The position numbers were made by a program, and so were the translations under genes. From a bacterium OL-1 (GTDB lineage: Bacteria; Actinomycetota; Coriobacteriia; Coriobacteriales; Atopobiaceae), in the NCBI GenBank assembly GCA_000752675.2, contig LM994627.1, positions 368,429 through 432,428 on the forward strand: 64,000 nucleotides of DNA, read 5' to 3'. Positions within the stretch are counted from its first letter, which is position 1; every line of letters begins with the position of its first letter. Shown one piece after another: positions 8,581 to 17,440 of this stretch. Under the pieces are notes generated by a model. It was given only the letters and a program-made list of their open reading frames with translations. It had not been told where the DNA came from and searched no databases.

Positions 8581-9399
8581 GTGAAGGCGACAAGGGACAG
8601 CGCCCGCGCCCGTCTCTTCGACTTTGCCGTTGTCTCCAACGAGCAGGTCGCGGAGGGCGCGTGGTGCATGGTCTTTAGGAGCGAAGTGGCTGCCCTTCTC
8701 GCGCCGGGCGAGTTCGTCGAGGTCTCGGTGCCGGGCGACCACTCGCAGGTGCTGAGGGTGCCCCTCTCGTTCTCCCGCGCAGACGCTACGGAGGGAACCG
8801 TGCGCATCGAGTACGCCGTTGTTGGTGACGGCACGCGCCGGCTCTCGCTCATGCAACCGGGCGACACCTCCACGCTGGTTGGCCCCTGCGGACACGGCTG
8901 GAGGATTCCTGGCGGAGAGGGGCGCGCGCTTCTCGTCGCCGGTGGCATTGGGCTTCCGCCCGTGCTTGCGGCGGCAGAGATGCTGGCGGCGGCGGGACGC
9001 TCTTTCGACGCGGTCGTTGGCGCGCAGCGCGGCTCCAAGCTGGTGGGCGTTGACGTGGACCTGCTGAAAAAGGCCGCCTCGGCAGACCCCGCGAGCCGCG
9101 TGGTTGTGTGCACCGACGACGGCAGCCTTGGGCGCGCCGGCTTCACCACAGATGCAATGGCGGAGCTTCTCGCCGAGCGCAGCTATGATGCCGTGCTCAC
9201 CTGCGGCCCTACCGTCATGATGGCGGGGGTGGCACGTCTCGCCGAGGGTGCGGGCATTGCCTGCCAGGCCTCGCTCGAGCGCGTGATGGGCTGCGGGTTT
9301 GGTGCTTGCAGCTGCTGCAACGTGGCCATGCGCGACGGCACGAGCCGCTCGTGCTGCATGGACGGACCCGTCTTTGACGCCGGGGAGGTGGCGTGGTGA
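8581..9399 (+). CDS. pyrK: Dihydroorotate dehydrogenase electron-transfer subunit
   Basis: 272-residue iron-sulfur flavoprotein that passes electrons from PyrD to NAD. An FAD-binding barrel (about 10-105, with RVPLSFSRAD) is followed by an NAD-binding region (LLVAGGIGLPPVLA). The C-terminal [2Fe-2S] cluster cysteines are visible as C238, C243, C245/C246 and C258/C259. The first codon is GTG directly after the pyrC stop. The gene ends with TGA overlapping the pyrD start, as expected for subunits of one complex. Confidence 0.95.
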   Translation: MKATRDSARARLFDFAVVSNEQVAEGAWCMVFRSEVAALLAPGEFVEVSVPGDHSQVLRVPLSFSRADATEGTVRIEYAVVGDGTRRLSLMQPGDTSTLVGPCGHGWRIPGGEGRALLVAGGIGLPPVLAAAEMLAAAGRSFDAVVGAQRGSKLVGVDVDLLKKAASADPASRVVVCTDDGSLGRAGFTTDAMAELLAERSYDAVLTCGPTVMMAGVARLAEGAGIACQASLERVMGCGFGACSCCNVAMRDGTSRSCCMDGPVFDAGEVAW

Positions 9400-10319
9400 G
9401 CAAGGTGAGTATGGCCGTTAACCTGGGCGGCATTCGCATGAAGAACCCCGTGAACACCGCCTCTGGAACCTTTGGGCACGCCTGGCAGTTCGAGGGGTTC
9501 TACGACGTGGCGCGCCTTGGCGCCGTTACCTGCAAGGGGGTGGCGGCCGAGCCCTGGCCCGGTAACCCCGCGCCCCGCGTATGCGAGGTCTCCTCGGGGA
9601 TCCTGAACTCGGTGGGCCTCGAGAACCCTGGCGCCCGCGCCTTTGCCGAGCAGTACGGAGACTACCTGGGCGGGCTTGCTTCGCGTGGGTGCGCCGTGAT
9701 CGTGCAGGCTGTGGGCCACTCGGTGGACGAGTGCTGCCGTTCGGTGGAGCTTCTCGACGAGGTGGCACCGTGGGCGGCGGGCATCGAGGTCAACATCTCT
9801 TGTCCCAACCTCGCGCGCGGCGGCCGCCTGCTTGGCGGCACGCCCGAGGACGCTTCAGAAGTTGTCTCTGCCGTGCGACCTCTCACAAAGAAGCCGCTAC
9901 TCGTGAAGCTGGCTCCCGCCCGCGTTGGCGAGATCGCCCGCGCCTGCGAGGCCGCTGGTGCGAACGCGCTCTCGCTGGTCAACACCGTGAATGCCATGTC
10001 CATTAACGTCCACACGCGCCGCTCAAGGCTCTCGAGGCCTACGGGCGGCCTCTCCGGCCCTGCCATCCACCCCATTGCCGTACGCATGGTGTGGGAAGCC
10101 GCGCAGGCCGTGAGCATCCCCATCAACGGCATTGGCGGCGTGGCCTCGGGTGAGGACGCAGCGGAGATGATCCTTGCCGGCGCCACCAGCGTCTCTGTGG
10201 GCACCGCGAACCTCTACGATTCGGCCGCGGCTTCCCGCGTCCTCGACGAGCTTGAGGCCTGGGCTGCCGAGCAGGGCGTATCCGACATCAACGAGCTGAT
10301 TGGAGCCTTCGAATGCTAA
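9393..10319 (+). CDS. pyrD: Dihydroorotate dehydrogenase, class 1B catalytic subunit
   Basis: About 308-residue FMN enzyme oxidising dihydroorotate to orotate, using NAD through PyrK. It carries the substrate and FMN motifs NTASGTFG, LNSVGLENPG and EVNISCPN, the last containing the catalytic cysteine of class 1 enzymes, plus GGLSGPAI and NGIGGV near the C-terminus. Two adjacent GTG codons (9393, 9396) follow GGGGAGG; 9396 has the better spacing and would shorten the protein by one residue. It overlaps pyrK by 7 bases and pyrF by 7 bases. Confidence 0.96.
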   Translation: MVSKVSMAVNLGGIRMKNPVNTASGTFGHAWQFEGFYDVARLGAVTCKGVAAEPWPGNPAPRVCEVSSGILNSVGLENPGARAFAEQYGDYLGGLASRGCAVIVQAVGHSVDECCRSVELLDEVAPWAAGIEVNISCPNLARGGRLLGGTPEDASEVVSAVRPLTKKPLLVKLAPARVGEIARACEAAGANALSLVNTVNAMSINVHTRRSRLSRPTGGLSGPAIHPIAVRMVWEAAQAVSIPINGIGGVASGEDAAEMILAGATSVSVGTANLYDSAAASRVLDELEAWAAEQGVSDINELIGAFEC

Positions 10320-11035
10320 GCGAGAACGAGGCACGCGACGCCGTCATCGTCGCACTGGACTGCGACCGCGACCGCGCCATCGAGCTTGCCGACACCCTTT
10401 CCGGCGTCGCCTCGTGGGTCAAGGTGGGTATGACGCTCTTCTTCCGCGAGGGTCCCTCCATCGTGCGCGCCATGCAGGACCGCGGGCTCTCGGTCTTTCT
10501 CGACCTCAAGGTCTTTGACATCCCGTTCCAGGTGAGGGGTGCGGTGGAGTCCGCATCGCTCTCTGGTGCCGACATCCTCTCCATCCACGCGCTGGGCTCC
10601 TCTGCCATGGTCGCGGCTGCGCGCGAGGGCGCCGAGGCCGCCGCCAAGGAGCGCGGCGGCAAGCGTACGCAGCTTGTATCGATTTCCGTCCTTACGAGCA
10701 TGGACCAGTCCTCGCTTGAGGAGATTGGCATCGAGCGCCCGCTCAAGGAGGAGGTTGCCCGCCTTGCGAGCCTGGCCGTGGGTGCCGGTTCGGACGGCAT
10801 CGTGTGCTCGCCGCAGGAGGCGGCAGAGATGCGCGCGCTTCTCGGGCCCGGCGCCCTCATCGTGACACCCGGCGTGCGCCCAGCCGGTGCCGCCGTGGGT
10901 GACCAGCGTCGCGTGGCCACGCCCGCAGCAGCCATCGCCGCCGGCGCCTCAAAGCTTGTGGTTGGTCGCCCGATCACGCAGGCAGAAGACCCTGCTGCCG
11001 CCATGCGGGCCATCGTGGACGAGCTTTGCCACTAG
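10313..11035 (+). CDS. pyrF: Orotidine 5'-phosphate decarboxylase
   Basis: 240-residue enzyme producing UMP, the end product of the de novo route. The catalytic motif is DLKVFDIP, keeping the essential Asp-x-Lys-x-x-Asp pattern although the common histidine before the last aspartate is phenylalanine. TPGVRP and the C-terminal VVGRPIT phosphate-binding segment are present. It is the last gene of the operon; pyrE and carAB are not in the window, so orotate phosphoribosyltransferase and carbamoyl phosphate synthetase must be encoded elsewhere. Confidence 0.95.
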   Translation: MLSENEARDAVIVALDCDRDRAIELADTLSGVASWVKVGMTLFFREGPSIVRAMQDRGLSVFLDLKVFDIPFQVRGAVESASLSGADILSIHALGSSAMVAAAREGAEAAAKERGGKRTQLVSISVLTSMDQSSLEEIGIERPLKEEVARLASLAVGAGSDGIVCSPQEAAEMRALLGPGALIVTPGVRPAGAAVGDQRRVATPAAAIAAGASKLVVGRPITQAEDPAAAMRAIVDELCH

Positions 11036-11254
11036 GTAGCTCCCGTGCGGCTTGCCGCGAGGCGTCGTTTGTGTTGCCCAAGCCGCCCTTTGTGTCGCTC
11101 TGATTGTGTGTAGGCTGCATTCCTGCTGCTAGTAGTCACAAAGGGCTTGTAAACTGTTCGAGGAATTGGCAAACTAGCTAGTTGTGTCGCTGGGGCGGCC
11201 CGTAGGTTCCCTCCCAGCCCCTCACAACAGTTTGTCTCGATGTTTGGAGGAACA
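11036..11254 (+). other. Intergenic region before mihF
   Basis: About 220 bases without a gene. It holds a perfect 10-bp inverted repeat GCCCTTTGTG (11085-11094) and CACAAAGGGC (11137-11146) with a 42-base spacer, which is too far apart for a terminator but possible as a regulator site or long hairpin. The strong GGAGGAAC ribosome site of mihF is at the end. I see no obvious terminator for the pyr operon. Confidence 0.5.
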
Positions 11255-11563
11255 ATGGCTCTACCCCAGCTTACCGATGAGCAGCGCAAGGAAGCCCTCG
11301 AGAAGGCCGCCCAGGCTCGCCACGAGCGCGCCGAGCTTCGCGAGAAGATCAAGAGCGGCAAGGTCACCCTCGAGGAGGTCCTTGACTCCGACGACCCCAT
11401 TGCCAACCGCATGAAGGTCTCTGCGCTCATCGAGTCCCTCCCTGGCTACGGTAAGGCCAAGGCCGCCAAGATTATGGACGAGCTTGGCATCTCCGCTAGC
11501 CGTCGCGTCAAGGGCCTTGGCGCCCGTCAGCGCGAGCAGCTCATCGAGGCGCTCTCCAAGTAG
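11255..11563 (+). CDS. mihF: Actinobacterial integration host factor
   Basis: 102-residue basic DNA-binding protein of the mIHF family, a nucleoid protein of actinobacteria that bends DNA and is needed in some species for phage integration and replication control. The N-terminal charged helix (QLTDEQRKEALEKAAQARHE) and the helix-two-turn-helix end (SLPGYGKAKAAKIMDELGIS) are clear. ATG 11255 sits 5 bases after GGAGGAAC; an in-frame ATG at 11240 lies before that site and is rejected. The mihF-gmk-rpoZ order is conserved across actinobacteria. Confidence 0.93.
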   Translation: MALPQLTDEQRKEALEKAAQARHERAELREKIKSGKVTLEEVLDSDDPIANRMKVSALIESLPGYGKAKAAKIMDELGISASRRVKGLGARQREQLIEALSK

Positions 11564-12156
11564 TGGAGCGTTCCGCTAGGCTCTTCGTTGTATCTGGGCC
11601 GTCAGGCGTGGGCAAGGGAACGCTGGTCGCGAAGGTTCGCGGCGACCGTCCCTCGCTTGGCCTGACGGTTTCCGCTACGACAAGGCTCCCCAGGCCCGGG
11701 GAGGCCGATGGCGTCTCGTACTACTTCATGGATGACGCCGAGTTCTCTCGCCGGGTGAGCCAGGGCGAGTTCCTTGAGTGGGCCAACGTGCACGGGCATC
11801 GCTACGGCACGCTTCTTTCCGAGGTGAGGAGGAACCTCTCCGAGGGGAGGTCGCTCATCCTGGAGATTGATGTCCAGGGTGGCCTCAACGTACGCCGTAT
11901 CCATCCGGATGCCGTGCTCGTCTTTATCGAGCCACCGTCGATGGACGAGCTTGAGCACCGCCTTCGCGGTCGTGGCACCGAGGACGAGGCATCCATCGAG
12001 TGCCGCCTGGAGAATGCGCGGCGCGAGATGGAGATGGGCGAGTCCTACGACGTGAGGATCGTGAACGACGACCTCGAGCGCGCCGCACAAGAGCTGGAGC
12101 GCACCATCGACCTGTACGAGTCAAATGGAGGATCTACCAAAGATGTCAGTGATTAA
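11563..12156 (+). CDS. gmk: Guanylate kinase
   Basis: 197-residue kinase converting GMP to GDP. The P-loop SGPSGVGKGT is at residues 11-20, the GMP-binding segment SATTRLPRPGE and the YYF/EFLEW pattern follow, and the lid arginines are in RLRGRGTE. The first codon is GTG, overlapping the mihF stop by one base, with no separate ribosome site, so coupling to mihF is likely. Its 3' end overlaps rpoZ by 14 bases. Confidence 0.96.
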   Translation: MERSARLFVVSGPSGVGKGTLVAKVRGDRPSLGLTVSATTRLPRPGEADGVSYYFMDDAEFSRRVSQGEFLEWANVHGHRYGTLLSEVRRNLSEGRSLILEIDVQGGLNVRRIHPDAVLVFIEPPSMDELEHRLRGRGTEDEASIECRLENARREMEMGESYDVRIVNDDLERAAQELERTIDLYESNGGSTKDVSD

Positions 12157-12427
12157 GCCCGAGATCGACACCCTGCTCGAGAGGACCGAGCACAACCCGT
12201 TCCTGCTCTGCTCCGTTGCGTCCAAGCGCGCCTGCGACATCAACAACATGCTGCGTGGCCAGCACCTTCGCGTGACGGCCATCCAGGACTTCGATGACAT
12301 CACCACCGTAGCGTCCGGCAAGGACTCGGTCTCCATTGCCATGGGCGAGATCGCCGACGGCACCCTGGGCTTTGTCCAGGATGACTTCGACGAGGCTATT
12401 CGCGGCGAGAACGCGGGCATTCAGTAG
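12143..12427 (+). CDS. rpoZ: RNA polymerase omega subunit
   Basis: 94-residue assembly subunit of RNA polymerase. The omega core is visible as PEIDTLLERTEHNPFLLCSV, KRACDINNMLRG and a run ending FDEAIRG. ATG 12143 is preferred because GGAGG lies 11 bases upstream; an in-frame ATG at 12125 precedes that site. It starts inside the end of gmk and is followed three bases later by thiI, so the four genes probably form one transcript. Confidence 0.92.
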   Translation: MSVIKPEIDTLLERTEHNPFLLCSVASKRACDINNMLRGQHLRVTAIQDFDDITTVASGKDSVSIAMGEIADGTLGFVQDDFDEAIRGENAGIQ

Positions 12428-12430
12428 GCC

Positions 12431-13681
12431 ATGACCGAGAGACTCTGCCTGGTCCACTACCACGAGATTGGCCTCAAGGGAAAGAACCGCTCCACCTTCG
12501 AGAACCAGCTCGTGACCAACCTGCATCGTGCGCTCAAGGCGTTTCCCATCGCTAATATCCAGCGCATCTCCGGCTACATTGTGGTCGAGTCCGAGGACCG
12601 CATGGCTACGCCGGAGATGGCGCATGCCATTGCCAAGGTGCCTGGCGTCGCGCGCGTCTCGCTCGCCTACAAGTGTGGGCTTGACGAGGGCGAGTACAAC
12701 GCCGCCGCCATTCGTGCGCTTCGCGAGGCTGGGGATTTCTCCACCTTCAAGGTGCACGCGCGCCGCAGCTCGACCACGTATCCGGTGCACAGCATCGACA
12801 TGAACCACATCGTGGGGTCCGCGCTGTGCGAGGCATTCCCTGACAAGCTCGTGCAGATGCACGACCCCGACGTCACCGTGGTGGTGCACGTGGTGCAGGG
12901 GTCGACTTTCGTCTACGCCGCGTCTATGCCGGGCGTGGGCGGGCTGCCGGTGGGGACGGCCGGCAAGGTCGTGACGCTCCTATCGAGCGGCTTTGACTCG
13001 CCGGTGGCCACGTGGATGGTGGGCCGTCGTGGCGCCACCTGCATCCCTGTGCACTTCTCGGGCAGGCCCATGACGTCTGATACCAGCGAGTACCTGTGCC
13101 GCGACATTGTTGACTCACTTGCGCCTTCTGGCGTGGTGGGCCGCATGTACGTGGTGCCCTTTGGCGAATATCAGCGGGAGATCTCCCTGGTGGTGCCTCA
13201 GAGCCTGCGTATCATCATGTACCGCCGCGTCATGTACCAGGTATCCGAGAGGATCGCGCAGCTCGAGGGTGCAAAGGCCATCGTGACTGGTGAGTCCTTG
13301 GGTCAGGTGGCGTCTCAGACGCTCGACAACATTGCGGCGGTGAACCAGGCCGTCACCATTCCCGTGCTTCGTCCGCTCATTGGCTCTGACAAGCAGGAGA
13401 TTATCCGTCGCGCGCAGGAGCTTGGGACCTACGACATTTCTTCCCAGACGGCGCCCGACTGCTGCACGCTGTTCATGCCGCGCCGCCCGGAGACGCATGC
13501 GCGCATGCGCGAGGTTCTCGACGCCTGGGAGCTCTTTGACCACGAGGCCATGGTGAACGCCCTGGTGGCTTCCGTCGAGTACGAGGACTTCCCGCAGTGC
13601 CCGAGCTACCATGCGCCAAAGGGGCCGCTGCGCGAGCACCACTCATCGCTTGCGCCGAGGGATGACGCACCGGCTGAGTGA
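12431..13681 (+). CDS. thiI: tRNA 4-thiouridine synthase ThiI
   Basis: 416-residue enzyme that adenylates tRNA uridine 8 for sulfur insertion and also supplies sulfur for thiazole in many bacteria. An NFLD-THUMP region (about 20-165) recognises tRNA, and a PP-loop pyrophosphatase motif SSGFDSP begins at residue 185 (usual form SGGxDS). There is no C-terminal rhodanese domain, as in most Gram-positive ThiI. A CC pair in DCCTLFMP lies near the C-terminal end of the adenylase domain. The cysteine desulfurase partner is not adjacent. Confidence 0.93.
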   Translation: MTERLCLVHYHEIGLKGKNRSTFENQLVTNLHRALKAFPIANIQRISGYIVVESEDRMATPEMAHAIAKVPGVARVSLAYKCGLDEGEYNAAAIRALREAGDFSTFKVHARRSSTTYPVHSIDMNHIVGSALCEAFPDKLVQMHDPDVTVVVHVVQGSTFVYAASMPGVGGLPVGTAGKVVTLLSSGFDSPVATWMVGRRGATCIPVHFSGRPMTSDTSEYLCRDIVDSLAPSGVVGRMYVVPFGEYQREISLVVPQSLRIIMYRRVMYQVSERIAQLEGAKAIVTGESLGQVASQTLDNIAAVNQAVTIPVLRPLIGSDKQEIIRRAQELGTYDISSQTAPDCCTLFMPRRPETHARMREVLDAWELFDHEAMVNALVASVEYEDFPQCPSYHAPKGPLREHHSSLAPRDDAPAE

Positions 13682-13719
13682 TGGTGTGCCTCCTCTCTGC
13701 GTGTAGACGCTGCAAGAAC

Positions 13720-13894
13720 GGGCCTTCGGACGTCATCTTGGCGCCCGAAGGCCCTTCTCGTACGGAATCTCGTCCAAACCCCTGCTCGGGCGCCAACGTG
13801 GTACCCGAGGGTCCTTCTCGTACAGAATCCCGTCGTAAACCTCCCTTGGGGCGCCAGATTCTCGCCCAAGGTGAGATTTCTGCACGGGCGCGCC
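13720..13894 (+). repeat. Array of about 60-bp repeats forming covarying hairpins
   Basis: Two clear 60-bp units (13744-13803, 13804-13863) share CCTTCTCGTAC and a later GGGCGCCA or GGGGCGCCA. Hairpins recur across unit borders: CCTTCGG/CCGAAGG (13723-13729/13745-13751), CTCGGG/CCCGAG (13785-13790/13804-13809) and CCTTGGG/CCCAAGG (13844-13850/13865-13871), then a GGGCGCGCCC palindrome (13885-13894). Stem bases change in pairs while pairing is kept, a sign of selection on RNA structure. The first hairpin extends to 10 bp (13720-13729/13745-13754) and may terminate thiI. No plausible protein is encoded. Confidence 0.65.
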
Positions 13895-14169
13895 CAGTGA
13901 CGCTTGGTTACAGGCGGTGACGCTCGGTGACACACCGGAACGCCCATCTTGCGACAGTGCGAATACCTACCATTCGCACCTGCGAAAACGCTGCGAATGG
14001 CGCGTTGGGATACCGTGAATTGGACTTCTTGCATGGCGGTATTCCGGCAATAACAACAAAATGTGACAGATGCCTGCCTGCAGGCTGTCGGCTTCGTGTC
14101 GGACTTTCTCAAAAGCTGTAGGAAGCACCTTCCAGCCGCCCTCATCATCGATGTGGGGAGGTGGTCGGC
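13895..14169 (+). other. Intergenic region before comEA
   Basis: No gene is supported here. It contains GTGACGCTTGGT and GTGACGCTCGGTG in tandem (13898-13932 region) and a 9-bp inverted repeat CCATTCGCA (13970-13978) and TGCGAATGG (13992-14000), which could be an operator or weak hairpin. The AT-richer stretch around 14030-14065 may hold the comEA promoter, but no clear -35/-10 pair stands out. Confidence 0.45.
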
Positions 14170-14934
14170 ATGGCGCAGGAATCAAGAGCAGGCAAAAGAA
14201 TTGGCTCTCGCGTTCATCGCAAGGCGCGATCGCTAGCGAGAAGGGCTGGACTCTCGCCTGCCATGAAGGCTGGGGTGGCAGGGATTGCGCTTGTGGCTGT
14301 GCTTGCGATGGTTGCGGGTATTCACCTTGCCCGGGGTTCTCAGGGAGCCTCCTTCTCCATTGAGCGCGACGAGAGTGCCGTGGCAGCCGAGGTGGCCGAG
14401 TCCGCCTCAGCGGAGACGCCATCGCAGGACAAAGACGCTGCCTCTGCAAGCGATGGCACGAGTGAGGACCCACCAACTGTGGTGGTTCACGTTGACGGCA
14501 TGGTGGCGTCCCCCGGCGTCTATCAGCTCCAAGGCGCTACGCTGCGCATTAATGACGCCGTAGAGGCTGCGGGCGGGCTCGTTGAGGGCGCGGACACCTC
14601 GCGCCTAAACCTCGCCGAGCCAATCTCGGATGGCGAGAAGGTTCATGTGCCCGCCGTAGGGGAGGGGGACGCCACTGCGGGGGAGGCTGCGGTATCGACA
14701 TCTGGGGAATCCTCTGGTAGCGGGCCCAGTGCGTCAACAGACGGCATCGTGAACATCAACACCGCCACAGCTACCGAGCTTACGACGCTTCCCGGCGTTG
14801 GGGATGCAACTGCCGCGGAGATAGTTCGCGACCGCGAGGCAAACGGAGCGTTCACGAGCGTTGAGGACCTCATGCGCGTCTCGGGTATTGGCGAGAAGAA
14901 GTTCGCCAAGCTCAAGGACAAGATCCGTGTCTGA
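14170..14934 (+). CDS. comEA: Competence DNA receptor ComEA
   Basis: 254-residue membrane-anchored DNA-binding protein that captures double-stranded DNA outside the membrane for uptake. A basic cytoplasmic tail is followed by one membrane helix (about 33-54), an acidic/serine linker, an SLBB domain beginning VVHVDGMVASPGVYQL, a second linker and a C-terminal helix-hairpin-helix DNA-binding pair (NINTATATELTTLPGVG and VSGIGEKKFAKLK). ATG 14170 has GGGGAGG upstream; a GTG at 14161 overlaps that site. The next gene is its partner comEC. Confidence 0.93.
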   Translation: MAQESRAGKRIGSRVHRKARSLARRAGLSPAMKAGVAGIALVAVLAMVAGIHLARGSQGASFSIERDESAVAAEVAESASAETPSQDKDAASASDGTSEDPPTVVVHVDGMVASPGVYQLQGATLRINDAVEAAGGLVEGADTSRLNLAEPISDGEKVHVPAVGEGDATAGEAAVSTSGESSGSGPSASTDGIVNINTATATELTTLPGVGDATAAEIVRDREANGAFTSVEDLMRVSGIGEKKFAKLKDKIRV

Positions 14935-14944
14935 GGGAGGAGAG

Positions 14945-17389
14945 GTGATCGCGCCTGTTGCAGAGCCGTCCTGCGCGGCCGATGCTCGCATGCCCGTACG
15001 CCCTGCCATTCCCATGACGCTCTGGGGGCTTGTGGCGGTCATCCTGGCAGAACGGGCCGTCTTGCGTTTTGGGATGCAGCTCTCGCTTGTCTTGCTTGTG
15101 GTGACAGCGGTGGCCGGAGTTTGTCTCTGCCTGCTTGCTACTTTTGCCATCAGGCGAAAGGCCCGAGGCCGTGACACGGCCCACGTGCCGGCCGTCCTTC
15201 CGTTTGCCCTTGCTGCGACACTTTCCGGTGCGCTCCTGGGGCGCCTTGCGCTTGCCCGCGTGGTCGCTGCTGTGGCGGCGCTTTCGACGTCATCCGTCTC
15301 GGCGTGGAGCCTCGAGGTCGAGGGCGACATGGCCGAGGGCGGACGTGGCTGGTGGGGTCGCGCTCGCGTGCTCGACGAGAGTGGCGGCAAGGTGGGGGCG
15401 GTCTGGCTTAGCTCGCCTGCCCGGCTCGAATGCGGCTCTGCGGTCTCGTGCGTGGGGCGCTTCAAGCCAATCGACGATGACGAGTGGGGCGTCTCATCGC
15501 GCATGCAGGGGCTTGCGGGCACGGTTTCGGTCGTGCATGTGACGGCTGTGCGCGAGGCGGGTGGGCCCCTCGGCGCCGTGCTGCGCATGAGACAGGCAGT
15601 GCTCGCGTCCTTCTCGCCAGACGAGTCCGATGGGGCGGCGGTACTTGCCGGCAGCGTCTGCGGTGACCGTGCCCCCATACGCTCGCGCGGGCTGGATGAC
15701 GCATTCGCGACTTGCGGTGTCTCCCACCTGGTGGCGGTCTCCGGAGGTCATCTGGCGATTCTTGCAGGAACGCTGGCGGCACTACTTGGTAAGACGAGGC
15801 TGGGACCAGGCTTGCGAGGCTTTCTCGCCCTGGGTGTGATTGCGCTCTTCATCGTCTTCTGCGGGGCACCTGCGTCTGCCGTGCGCGCCGGCATCATGAG
15901 CTGTGTCTCGTTTGGAGGGTCCCTTGTGGGGAGAAGGTCCCATGCCCTCTCCTCCACATGCGCAGCCGCACTTGTCATGGCACTTCTCGACCCCTACGTC
16001 TCGGGACAGCTGGGGTTTCTCCTCTCCGTTGCCTCCGTGGTGGGAATCTGCCTCTTTGGGAGCTATGCGAGTCATGCACTTGACGTACTCACGCGCATGC
16101 CAAGGCATCCCGGCAGGCACAAGCCGGCGTTAGCCCACGCCCTGGGGCGCCTGCGCTCAAATGCCTGCGACGCCCTGGGGGTATCCGTCGTCGCCCAGAT
16201 CTTCACGCTGCCGCTGACCTGCCCCGCTTTTGGCGAGGTGTCGCTCATCGCGCCACTTGCGAACCTGGTGCTGGCGCCGCTCTTTGCAGGCCTTGTCTCT
16301 CTGGGCTTGGTGGCAGCTGCGCTCACGCCCCTTTCGGCGTTGCAGTCCCCGGTCCTTGCCGCCGCCGAAGGCGTCTCCCAGGCGTTCTGCGTGGTGCTCT
16401 GTGCCCTGGCGAGGCTCCCCCTGGCATGCTTGCCCATGGAGGCAAGCGTGGTCCCCATGCTCGCGATTCTCTGCGCCGCAAGCGTGGCGCTCTACGGGGC
16501 TTGGCCCACTCCTCGCAAACGCATCCTCCTGCGTGGCGCTGCGGTTCTGGCAGGGGGAGCCATTGCCTTTCTGCTGGGCATGCGCCTCTTGCAGCCCGCA
16601 AGGGTTTGCGTGCTGGACGTGGGGCAGGGTGACGCCATTCTCGTGGCCGATGGCAGCACCGCAGTGCTTGTGGACACGGGGCCAGACGAAAAGGTATCGC
16701 AGGCGCTCGCGCGGCAGGGGATAATCCACCTGGACGCGATTGTCCTCACGCACCTCCATGACGACCACGTAGGAGGCGTGGACGACCTGGTGGGACGCGT
16801 GGAATGCAATCGCGTCCTTGTGGCTGGGGGAGTCTCAGAGCAGATTCCCGAAGACCTCTCGGCCAGCATTACGAAGCTCTCGAGACACGCGGCGGAGGAG
16901 ATTTCCTACGGGGACACCATTCGCGCTGGCTCGTTCTCGCTGCGCGTTGTCTCGCCAACCGAGCCCGTCGATGGCAGCGAGAACGCAGACTCGCTGGAGC
17001 TTGCGCTTACCTACGAGCACAACGGCAACGGTCTATCTGCTCTTCTCACCGGAGATGCCGAGAAGGACGAGACGGGCGCCTGTCTTGCCCGGGGAGACGT
17101 TAGTGACATCGATTTTCTCAAGGTGGGCCATCACGGCTCCGAGGTTTCTCTCACGCCAGATGAGGCGGCGGCTCTCGACCCAGAGGTCTCCGTTGCAAGC
17201 GCTGGAGAGGGCAACAAGTACGGTCACCCGCGCAAGGAGTGCATGGATGTGCTATCGGGCGCCGGTTCGGTTTTTCTCTGCACCAAGGACGTGGGGACAG
17301 TCACGGTGAAGCCCGGTGCCAGGGGGCCCATGGTCTTCACGGAGCGTACTCCCGGCGGGGGCGCGGCGGCTCTGGCATCTGGCCTGTGA
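14945..17389 (+). CDS. comEC: Competence channel ComEC/Rec2
   Basis: 814-residue polytopic protein that carries single-stranded DNA across the membrane. It shows an N-terminal hydrophobic block with an extracytoplasmic OB-like domain, a central competence domain beginning near AVLAGSVCGDRAPIR with many membrane helices, and a C-terminal metallo-beta-lactamase domain with HLHDDH (603-608) and GHHGS that is thought to degrade the non-transported strand. The GTG start at 14945 follows GGAGGAGAG; the longer ATG frame from 14861 runs inside comEA. Full length suggests competence may be functional. Confidence 0.93.
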   Translation: MIAPVAEPSCAADARMPVRPAIPMTLWGLVAVILAERAVLRFGMQLSLVLLVVTAVAGVCLCLLATFAIRRKARGRDTAHVPAVLPFALAATLSGALLGRLALARVVAAVAALSTSSVSAWSLEVEGDMAEGGRGWWGRARVLDESGGKVGAVWLSSPARLECGSAVSCVGRFKPIDDDEWGVSSRMQGLAGTVSVVHVTAVREAGGPLGAVLRMRQAVLASFSPDESDGAAVLAGSVCGDRAPIRSRGLDDAFATCGVSHLVAVSGGHLAILAGTLAALLGKTRLGPGLRGFLALGVIALFIVFCGAPASAVRAGIMSCVSFGGSLVGRRSHALSSTCAAALVMALLDPYVSGQLGFLLSVASVVGICLFGSYASHALDVLTRMPRHPGRHKPALAHALGRLRSNACDALGVSVVAQIFTLPLTCPAFGEVSLIAPLANLVLAPLFAGLVSLGLVAAALTPLSALQSPVLAAAEGVSQAFCVVLCALARLPLACLPMEASVVPMLAILCAASVALYGAWPTPRKRILLRGAAVLAGGAIAFLLGMRLLQPARVCVLDVGQGDAILVADGSTAVLVDTGPDEKVSQALARQGIIHLDAIVLTHLHDDHVGGVDDLVGRVECNRVLVAGGVSEQIPEDLSASITKLSRHAAEEISYGDTIRAGSFSLRVVSPTEPVDGSENADSLELALTYEHNGNGLSALLTGDAEKDETGACLARGDVSDIDFLKVGHHGSEVSLTPDEAAALDPEVSVASAGEGNKYGHPRKECMDVLSGAGSVFLCTKDVGTVTVKPGARGPMVFTERTPGGGAAALASGL

Positions 17390-17440
17390 GGTGGTCCGGT
17401 TTGTGGCAAAGTAGGGAGGTCAACATGATGGAGGGAATGC

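Noticed and set aside
13678-13920. 80-codon ORF with repeated PEGPSRTESR through the hairpin array
   Set aside because: No credible ribosome site; the protein repetition simply reflects the 60-bp DNA repeats, and stem pairing better explains the sequence.
13895-13935. GTGACGCTYGGT tandem as replication-origin-type iterons
   Set aside because: Only two imperfect copies, no DnaA-box cluster and no replication gene nearby.
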